Source of the DNA: JAIVJN01 sp036732565
GTDB taxonomy: Bacteria; Acidobacteriota; Vicinamibacteria; Vicinamibacterales; UBA2999
Direction: 5' to 3'
DNA length: 7,972 nucleotides
NCBI GenBank assembly: GCA_036732565.1
Contig: DAINCF010000333.1
Coordinates: forward strand, 1-7,972
Position numbers and translations under genes: made by a program. The notes under the pieces were generated by a model. That model saw nothing but the letters and a program-made list of their open reading frames with translations, was not told where the DNA came from and made no database searches. Every line of letters begins with the position of its first letter. Within the stretch, counting starts at the first letter, position 1. This document shows positions 1 through 5,137 of the stretch, in pieces.

Positions 1-1707
1 CAGTGGAAGATCGATCACCGGCGAGCCGGCATCCCGTCCCACGCGGAAAGGCTGCAGGTCCGTTTCGGTCAAGTCCAGCACACGCACGATGCGCGGCGTC
101 AGCGTCAGGATGATGTCCGTCTCCTGCGTCTCGCGGCGGTTGTGCGCGAACAGTCGACCCAGCACGGGCAGATCGCTCAGGCCAGGGATGCCCGAGAGCA
201 CGCGGCGTTCGTCGTCACGGATGAGACCGGCGAGCATGTTCGTCTCGCCGTCCTTCAAGCGGATGACGGTGTTGATCGCGCGGTTGCCGAACGTGGGCAA
301 GCCCTCGAATCCCGTGCCCGAGACGCTGCTGACCTCCACCTTCACCGCCAGCGAGACCTCATCGTCATGATGCGTGCGCGGAGTCAGGTCGATGTTCACG
401 CCGATGTTCTCGTACTGAAATGACGTGATCGGCTGCGTCTGGATACCGCCGGCGGCAATCGGCGCAAACGTCGTCACCGGCACCGGCACGCGCTCGCCGA
501 ATCGCGCGGTTGCCGCGATGCCTTCCGAGGTCCGCAGCTGCGGGTTCGCGAGGACGCGCGTCGCCGTGTCGTTCTTCAGCAGTCGGTAGTAGAGGCCCGG
601 CAGGTTCGTCAGGAACACGTTGGCCTGCGTCAGATTCCGCAGGTCGCGCAGCGTGAAGTCGTCACGGTTGACGCTCGCTTGACCGTCGATGCCGGTCGGC
701 GATCCCCCCGACGCGGGCGAGGCAATCTGCAGTCCGTATTCCTTGAGGCGCGTGCGATCGACCTCGAGCAGCTCGACGTCGATGACGACCTCGGGCCGCG
801 CCTTGTCGATGGCGCGGATGATGCGCCCGGCCGCGGCGATGCGCTCCGGCGTGTCCTTGATGGTGATGGCGTTGGTGGCCGACAGCGCCGCCAGCCGCCG
901 CGCGTCGACGACGATGCGCAGGATGTCGATCGTTTCCTTCAAGTCCGCGTTGCTCAAATAGAACGTGCGGACGATTTCCTCTTCGTACTCACGACGCTTC
1001 GACGGCGTGTCGGGAATCACCATCACGAGCCGCGGGGCCGTGACCTTCCAGAAGTTGCGCGTCGCGCCGGTGAGCGAGTCCAACGCTTGATCCAGCGGCG
1101 TTTTCCGCAGATCGATCGTAATCGGCACGTCTTGAAATGCCGAATCGAAGACCACGCTGATGTCGGCGAAGCGGCCGATGGCGGTGAAGACGTCGCGGCT
1201 GCTCGCTTCGCGGAAGATCAACGTCTCGGGCAGCGTGATATCCGGCGGCAGATCGGCGCCGGGCAGCGGCGCCGTGAGACTGCGATCGACCAGCGTCTCG
1301 AGGCGCGTGCGCCCGTCTTCGTCGACGGTCACCTTGGCCCGCAATTGCGCGCGCGTCGCGCGCATCGCTTCCTGAATCTCGTTTCCGGCCGGGTTGAGCT
1401 CCGCCGCGATCTGGAATTCGACGAGCGCCTCTTCGAGCTTGCCCGTGCCGGCATGACGCCGGCCGCGCGTGAAGTGCTGCTGGGCGGCGCGCAGCTTGGT
1501 CTGGTCGAGCGACGCGCGGATGTTGCGATCCGTGGGCTTGGCCTGCAGGGCCTTGGTGTACTCGACCACCGCCAGGTCGAAATCGTCCTGCGCCTCGGCG
1601 GCGTGGGCGTTACGCAGCGCCGTGGACGTCGCGCAGCCCCCCAGCGTGACCAGGGCGGCCAGTGCAACCAGCGTCAGCGCGGCGGTTCTATTTCGGGGGC
1701 ACACCAT
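1..1707 (-). CDS. TPR-containing lipoprotein secretin (GspD/PilQ superfamily), 3' end beyond window
   Basis: Outer-membrane secretin that would form the gated channel of a type II secretion or type IV pilus-like machine. I translated 569 codons without a stop up to the left edge, so the C-terminus is missing. Residues 1-25 are a signal peptide ending in lipobox Leu-Gly-Gly-Cys, so Cys25 is probably lipidated. Residues about 30-125 look like TPR repeats (DFDLAVVEYTKALQAKP; LEEALVEFQIAAELNP). A short STN-like N domain lies at about 160-220 and a second N domain (RTFYLSNADLKETIDILR onward) at about 245-305. The secretin beta domain starts near 370 (VLANPQLRTSEG, FGERVPVPV) and carries the family signature LPVLGRLF near 515 followed by TDIILTLTPRIVR. 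The ATG at 1707 gives a complete lipoprotein signal and overlaps the upstream lolA-like gene by 20 bp. The signature separates it from other beta-barrel families, but I cannot decide between a type II secretion and a pilus role without the neighbours. Confidence 0.9.
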   Translation of the reverse strand, partial: MVCPRNRTAALTLVALAALVTLGGCATSTALRNAHAAEAQDDFDLAVVEYTKALQAKPTDRNIRASLDQTKLRAAQQHFTRGRRHAGTGKLEEALVEFQIAAELNPAGNEIQEAMRATRAQLRAKVTVDEDGRTRLETLVDRSLTAPLPGADLPPDITLPETLIFREASSRDVFTAIGRFADISVVFDSAFQDVPITIDLRKTPLDQALDSLTGATRNFWKVTAPRLVMVIPDTPSKRREYEEEIVRTFYLSNADLKETIDILRIVVDARRLAALSATNAITIKDTPERIAAAGRIIRAIDKARPEVVIDVELLEVDRTRLKEYGLQIASPASGGSPTGIDGQASVNRDDFTLRDLRNLTQANVFLTNLPGLYYRLLKNDTATRVLANPQLRTSEGIAATARFGERVPVPVTTFAPIAAGGIQTQPITSFQYENIGVNIDLTPRTHHDDEVSLAVKVEVSSVSGTGFEGLPTFGNRAINTVIRLKDGETNMLAGLIRDDERRVLSGIPGLSDLPVLGRLFAHNRRETQETDIILTLTPRIVRVLDLTETDLQPFRVGRDAGSPVIDLPL

Positions 1708-2362
1708 TCGTGATCACGTCGACCCCACGGGGGATGCGGAACTCAAACATCTTATCGGAAAGCCCCCGGTTTTCCTTCATATCGCTGAACGTGAAGGTCG
1801 AACGCCCGCCCTGATGGTCCGCGGCCGCGAGGTAGCGAATCTGCATGCTCGCAGGATCGACGCCAATGGCCATCCATTCGTAGTCGGGATCCCCGCGGCG
1901 CGGCACGAGCTTCAGGCCGGTGAGGCCTGCGGGCGCCCCGGGCAAGTCCGTGAAGCTCGCGGTGAAGTCACGCACAATGTTGCCCTGCCCCGAGAGGAAG
2001 AGGGCCGGCGTCGTGCTCTGGTCGCTGGGCACGGGCGCCACGATGACCTGTTTGTCGGCGGGGAGGTAAGAGTAGAGGCGCGCGCCGTCCGAGACGAATT
2101 CTTTCCGCTCTGGCGCGGTGTAGACCCACCTCATCCGTCCTGGGCGCCTGATGGCGACCGTGCCGCGCTCGGACGTCTTCGTGCGCAGCACGCCGCCCTC
2201 GTAGGTCTGGGTAAACGCCGCCTCGAAGTCGCGGATGCCATCCAGGCGCTGCTGGATCTTGCTGGCGAGCTCGTCCGGTGTTGATGTCGACTGTGCAACG
2301 ACAGCCAGGCTCAGAACGAGCGCGGGCCACAACCCACTCATGAGTTCAGTGTACACCCGCAT
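1688..2362 (-). CDS. lolA: Outer-membrane lipoprotein carrier protein, LolA family
   Basis: Periplasmic carrier that takes lipoproteins from the LolCDE exporter to the outer membrane. From the ATG at 2362 the protein has 224 residues, normal for the family. Residues 1-24 form a signal peptide (hydrophobic core WPALVLSLAVVAQS). The mature part shows family hallmarks: an F-x-Q motif (AAFTQTYEGG, 48-57), then GTVAIRRPGRMRWVYTAP (67-84), the SDGARLYSYLPADKQV stretch (91-106), and a late strand region TFTFSDMKENRGLSDKMFEF (189-208). The start is uncertain: a GTG at 2419 would add 19 residues and ATG 2341 would remove seven; 2362 has an AGG about eight bases upstream and a better charged N-terminus. 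The TAG stop lies inside the start of the downstream secretin gene, so the two are probably translationally coupled. The product could serve a dedicated client rather than all lipoproteins. Confidence 0.85.
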   Translation of the reverse strand: MRVYTELMSGLWPALVLSLAVVAQSTSTPDELASKIQQRLDGIRDFEAAFTQTYEGGVLRTKTSERGTVAIRRPGRMRWVYTAPERKEFVSDGARLYSYLPADKQVIVAPVPSDQSTTPALFLSGQGNIVRDFTASFTDLPGAPAGLTGLKLVPRRGDPDYEWMAIGVDPASMQIRYLAAADHQGGRSTFTFSDMKENRGLSDKMFEFRIPRGVDVITNGVPPK

Positions 2363-2411
2363 GCCGCGCACCTGACGCCGCGGTGTCTGGTGCGCCCACG
2401 ACCGAATGCGA

Positions 2412-2441
2412 TTGCACACTGCCTCATGGAGGCCCTAGAAT
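2412..2441 (+). promoter_or_regulatory. Candidate sigma70-type promoter for the SGNH gene
   Basis: TAGAAT at 2436-2441 differs from the -10 consensus by one base. TTGCAC at 2412-2417 is a weak -35 with an 18-base spacer. Transcription would begin near 2448, leaving a leader of about 40 bases before the GTG at 2489. The region lies between divergent genes, where a promoter is expected. Acidobacterial promoters are poorly characterised, so this is only a candidate. Confidence 0.35.
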
Positions 2442-2478
2442 GCGGACTCGCTTTTCATTTCCAAACACCGCTCGATTC

Positions 2479-2485
2479 GAGGTGA
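2479..2485 (+). promoter_or_regulatory. Ribosome binding site fixing the GTG start of the SGNH gene
   Basis: GAGGTGA lies just upstream of GTG 2489; the GAGG core ends six bases before the start. This is the best Shine-Dalgarno match in front of any start in the window, and it supports a GTG start that includes the first membrane segment. The preceding CTCGATTCGAG (2471-2481) is a near-gapless palindrome that overlaps the site. Confidence 0.7.
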
Positions 2486-2488
2486 CCG

Positions 2489-3829
2489 GTGGGCAAGATC
2501 GCACGTGAAGCCGGCATCGGACTGAATGAACACGCCTCGTCTCACTCCTATCGAATAGCAGGCCCCCTGCTGATCGCGCTTGGCGTTGTCGCCAATCATT
2601 GGCTGATCGGCATCCTGTTCAGCGGCGACGGATCCATCGATTGGATCGGCTACAAGATTCCGGTGTGGATTGTCCAATCCTGCCTGATCGGCATCGGCTG
2701 GCTGATGTATCGCACTGACCCCGGCCAGATGCGGCGGGGGTTGACGCAGGTCGCGCTCGTCCTCGGCGCGTTCGTATTCTCGCTCGGTCTTTCCGAGGCG
2801 TACTTGCGACTCTTCGTCTCCGGTCCTTTGTTCCATCCGAATCTCCCGTTCTATCCCCACCGCCAATTGACGATGTATCCAAGGCTGCCCGGGGTATCTG
2901 AGCAAGTCACCGTGACGACCAATCAGTGGGGGCTGCGCGGAGATCCCATCGGCGACGACTGGCAGGCAAGGACAACGATCTTGGCCGTCGGGGGAAGCAC
3001 CACGAAAGGATCGTTCTTGCCGGACGGGAAGACCTGGCCGGCTCAGTTGCAGGGGCGGCTCCGCGTCGAAGCCCCCGAAATCTCCGTGCAGAATGCCGGC
3101 CTGAGCGGCCACACGACGCGAGGACACTTGCTGTTGGTCGAACGTCTGGCGCTGCGCATCAAGCCGGACATGGCGATCTTTCTCGTGGGCGTCAACGACT
3201 TGCAGTTGTCTCTCGACCAGGCCACGGTCGAGAGAGGCGAACGTTCTCCGGGATTGATCTACACCCTGTTCGCCTCTAGCCGGGCGCTGCAGTCCCTCTA
3301 TGCTTGGTACCGCGTCTTGGTGGACAAGGTACCGACGGAAGAGATCGTGCAGCACAACACCGATGGCGTGAATACGCTGGAATTGAAGCCTCTGACAAGC
3401 GAAACGCCCTTGCCGCCAGATCTCACTGACGTCCTACCATCCCTGGCGCTCTTCGAGAACAACATCAGGGCGATGATCGCCATGGCTCGATTGAGCAATA
3501 TCGAGGTGATGTTCCTGACGCAGCCGCTCCTGTACGGCGACGGTGAGGAGTGGGCTGGCGTCCAGGGCGAATCGTTCTGGTTCAGCAACCAGGAACTGTC
3601 GGTATCAGCAGCCACCTACTGGCGCATGCTCGAGATCTTCAATCGACGACTGCTCGACATTTGCCAGCAGGAGGTTGTGCCGTGTCTCGACCTCGGCGCC
3701 GAAATTCCGAAGCATCAGGACTACTTCTACGATTCGATGCACTTCACCGAAAAAGGCGCGGAGCTCGTCGCGCAGAAGGTCTCGTCCTTCATAATCGAAC
3801 AGGGTCTGATCCCGCAGAATCGCCACTGA
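2489..3829 (+). CDS. Membrane-anchored SGNH/GDSL-family hydrolase
   Basis: Probable periplasmic esterase or acyl-transfer enzyme of the SGNH superfamily, 446 residues. Three membrane segments lie at about 23-44, 57-74 and 86-104. Arginines at 75, 82 and 83 sit in the loop between the second and third, so by the positive-inside rule the catalytic domain faces the periplasm. Block I is AVGGSTT with Ser170 as nucleophile; block II is NAGLSGHTT (202-210); block III is FLVGVNDLQ with Asn236; block V is DSMHFTEKG with Asp415 and His418. All four SGNH residues or blocks are therefore present. The substrate is not visible; O-acetyl groups of an exported glycan are a reasonable guess, given the glycosyltransferase block nearby on the other strand. 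Lines I counted within the gene are 55-57 percent GC, below the flanking genes, which may mean separate acquisition. It stands alone on its strand and converges on tRNA-Ala. Confidence 0.88.
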   Translation: MGKIAREAGIGLNEHASSHSYRIAGPLLIALGVVANHWLIGILFSGDGSIDWIGYKIPVWIVQSCLIGIGWLMYRTDPGQMRRGLTQVALVLGAFVFSLGLSEAYLRLFVSGPLFHPNLPFYPHRQLTMYPRLPGVSEQVTVTTNQWGLRGDPIGDDWQARTTILAVGGSTTKGSFLPDGKTWPAQLQGRLRVEAPEISVQNAGLSGHTTRGHLLLVERLALRIKPDMAIFLVGVNDLQLSLDQATVERGERSPGLIYTLFASSRALQSLYAWYRVLVDKVPTEEIVQHNTDGVNTLELKPLTSETPLPPDLTDVLPSLALFENNIRAMIAMARLSNIEVMFLTQPLLYGDGEEWAGVQGESFWFSNQELSVSAATYWRMLEIFNRRLLDICQQEVVPCLDLGAEIPKHQDYFYDSMHFTEKGAELVAQKVSSFIIEQGLIPQNRH

Positions 3830-3843
3830 GGGGAGGGAGGCTC

Positions 3844-3953
3844 TTCGACTCGCCTGAGCGCGATGCTCGCTCAGGACATTCGACGCAGCCACTTTCGCTG
3901 GCTAGCCATGAGCGAGAATATGCGGCCGCGCCAGCGGGCGCATTTGAGTCGAA
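3844..3953. repeat. Nested inverted-repeat element next to the tRNA 3' end
   Basis: The ends are a perfect 8-bp inverted repeat, TTCGACTC (3844-3851) and GAGTCGAA (3946-3953). Inside are CCTGAGCG (3853-3860) pairing with CGCTCAGG (3868-3875); CTCGCTCA (3866-3873) pairing with TGAGCGAG (3909-3916), which excludes the former; AGCCA/TGGCT around a 7-base loop (3887-3903); the perfect palindrome TGGCTAGCCA (3899-3908); and GCGCC/GGCGC (3928-3941). A third TTCGAC-type copy, TTCGACGC, is at 3879-3886. The right end touches the last base of the tRNA CCA. It fills the space between two convergent genes and could act as a terminator or RNA-processing signal, though no T-run follows any stem. It has no coding potential I believe in. 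It resembles dispersed REP-like elements; whether it is repeated elsewhere in the genome cannot be seen here. Confidence 0.6.
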
Positions 3954-4029
3954 TGGTGGACGGCAGGAGGCTCGAACTCCCGACCTCCGCGTTGCGAACG
4001 CGGCGCTCTCCCAACTGAGCTAGCCGCCC
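3954..4029 (-). tRNA. tRNA-Ala, anticodon CGC
   Basis: A complete 76-nt cloverleaf on the minus strand. The acceptor stem GGGCGGC pairs with GCCGTCC and contains a G3-U70 wobble, the classic alanine identity element. The D arm is GCTC/GAGC. The anticodon stem CCGCG/CGCGG holds the loop TTCGCAA, giving anticodon CGC, which reads GCG. The variable loop is AGGTC. The T arm GGGAG/CTCCT holds TTCGAGC. The CCA end is encoded. The gene lies 46 bases downstream of the glycosyltransferase stop on the same strand, so it may be co-transcribed or use its own promoter in that gap. Confidence 0.97.
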
Positions 4030-4069
4030 ACATCCCAGTGGCGCTGGACGCCAAGCTGGACAAACCCCG

Positions 4070-4078
4070 ATTGTATCA
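4070..4078 (-). promoter_or_regulatory. Candidate extended -10 element for tRNA-Ala
   Basis: On the minus strand TGA-TACAAT occurs, an extended -10 (TGn followed by a hexamer one base off consensus). The TGA is the stop codon of the glycosyltransferase. Transcription would start near 4063, about 33 bases before mature tRNA position 1. No good -35 is visible at 17 or 18 bases, which an extended -10 can tolerate. Confidence 0.3.
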
Positions 4079-5023
4079 GATGTTCGCGTCCGGTCTGCCC
4101 CTGGCCACGGCTCCGACGGAGCCTTCCAGGAAGTAGAGTGGGCGGCCGCGGGCTTCCGTGGCGGCTCTCCCGAGATAGGCGCCGACGATGCCGAGGTTCA
4201 GGAGCACCAGGCCGCCGACGAACGCCATCGCCAACACGAGAACGGTCGTGGGCTCGGTGAGCGGGTCCCAGCCGGTGACCAGCGCGGCGAGGCCGGCGAC
4301 GCACGTGATCACCAGCAGCAGCACGCCAAACGCGGCGGAGAAGAGCAATGGGATCTGCGAGTAGTCCAACACGACGTCCGCGGCCATCTTCAGCGAGCGG
4401 CCGAAGGAATACGAGCTGCGCCCGTGCTTGCGCGGACGATGGGCGACGTCGAGAAACGTCGTACGCACGTCCATGAACGCCATGATGGCGCTGACGTTGC
4501 GGCTGCGCTCACGATAGGTGCGGAAGTACTCGACCGCGCGCCGTGACAAGAGGCGGTAGTTGCCGACCCGATAGTCATACCGCACGTGCACGAGCAGCGC
4601 GATCGCGGCGTAGAACAAGCGGGCGAGGATGCGCTTCATCACCGGATCGCGCCGGCGGATCCGTCGGACCAGCACCAAATCCGGGCCCTGCTCCGCGAGG
4701 CGCACCATGTCGGGAATCGCCGCGGGATCGTCCTGCCCATCACACGCGATGATCACGACGTAGTCGGCATCGACGTGCTCCAACCCCGCCGAGATCGCGA
4801 CGTGCTCGCCGAAGTTGCGAATCAGACGGAGGCCGGCCACGCGTGGATCGCTCGCGGCGATCTTCTGAATGCGCTCCCAGCTGGCGTCAGGACTGCCATC
4901 GTCCACGTAGAGCACATGGTAGTCATGCGACGCGCGGGCCAATGCGGCGACGAGCTCGGCGTTGAGCTCTGCAAGACCTGCCTCCGCACAGTACACCGGT
5001 ACGACGGCTGCTATGCGCGCCAC
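4076..5023 (-). CDS. Membrane glycosyltransferase family 2 (polyprenyl-phosphate sugar transferase type)
   Basis: A 315-residue GT2 enzyme that would move a sugar from a nucleotide donor to a polyprenyl phosphate at the cytoplasmic face of the membrane, like GtrB, ArnC and DPM1-type proteins. Family features: VVPVY near the N-terminus (7-11), VLYVDDGSPD (37-46), LRLIRNFGEHVAISAGLEH (66-83), the metal-site region ACDGQDDP (93-100), and RKHGRSSYSFGRSLK (198-212). Two membrane helices follow at about 226-250 and 260-284, with a short basic tail. The usual DADLQDPP reads ACDGQDDP here, so the first Asp of the DXD motif is Ala93 while Asp95 is kept; related bacterial enzymes vary here. The start is a GTG with no clear Shine-Dalgarno; no in-frame ATG lies just upstream. 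It sits 114 bases after the radical SAM gene and 46 bases before tRNA-Ala, all on one strand. The sugar and acceptor cannot be told from the sequence. Confidence 0.9.
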   Translation of the reverse strand: MARIAAVVPVYCAEAGLAELNAELVAALARASHDYHVLYVDDGSPDASWERIQKIAASDPRVAGLRLIRNFGEHVAISAGLEHVDADYVVIIACDGQDDPAAIPDMVRLAEQGPDLVLVRRIRRRDPVMKRILARLFYAAIALLVHVRYDYRVGNYRLLSRRAVEYFRTYRERSRNVSAIMAFMDVRTTFLDVAHRPRKHGRSSYSFGRSLKMAADVVLDYSQIPLLFSAAFGVLLLVITCVAGLAALVTGWDPLTEPTTVLVLAMAFVGGLVLLNLGIVGAYLGRAATEARGRPLYFLEGSVGAVARGRPDANI

Positions 5024-5044
5024 GATCGGAGTTGGAAGGTCCCT

Positions 5045-5136
5045 GGCATCTCCTGAGCGAACATCATCGGGAACGTGAGAAGGTCCACTCTGGTCTCGGG
5101 AGATGCCCGCCCCGCGGAACGGGGCAAGGAGATGCC
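5045..5136. repeat. Three copies of GGAGATGCC in the radical SAM-glycosyltransferase gap
   Basis: GGAGATGCC occurs at 5099-5107 and 5128-5136 on the plus strand and at 5045-5053 on the minus strand. The inverted copy can pair with either of the others, giving two alternative long-range stems in the transcript between the genes. A GCCCCG/CGGGGC hairpin (5109-5125) lies between the two direct copies. The inverted copy ends 22 bases before the glycosyltransferase GTG. It could tune translation or mRNA stability within the operon, or be chance in GC-rich DNA. The rest of the gap holds nothing else I can identify. Confidence 0.4.
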
Positions 5137-5137
5137 G

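Noticed and set aside
679..1713. Long plus-strand open frame of 344 codons opposite the secretin
   Set aside because: It is rich in Arg, Asp and Gly with no domain, and the minus strand carries an unmistakable secretin; it is an antisense shadow of high-GC coding.
2471..2481. CTCGATTCGAG palindrome as a hairpin hiding the ribosome binding site
   Set aside because: The single-base spacer is too short for a stable full-length RNA hairpin; only a DNA-binding role would remain, without evidence.
2435..3355. Minus-strand open frame of 306 codons opposite the SGNH gene
   Set aside because: Composition is Arg/Gln/Asp-rich without motifs, while the plus strand holds complete SGNH blocks and a good ribosome binding site.
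3954..4029. tRNA-Ala as the attachment site of an integrated island
   Set aside because: No integrase and no second copy of the tRNA 3' end was found in the window.
5109..5125. GCCCCG-CGGAA-CGGGGC hairpin as an intrinsic terminator
   Set aside because: No run of T follows on either strand, and it lies inside a probable operon.
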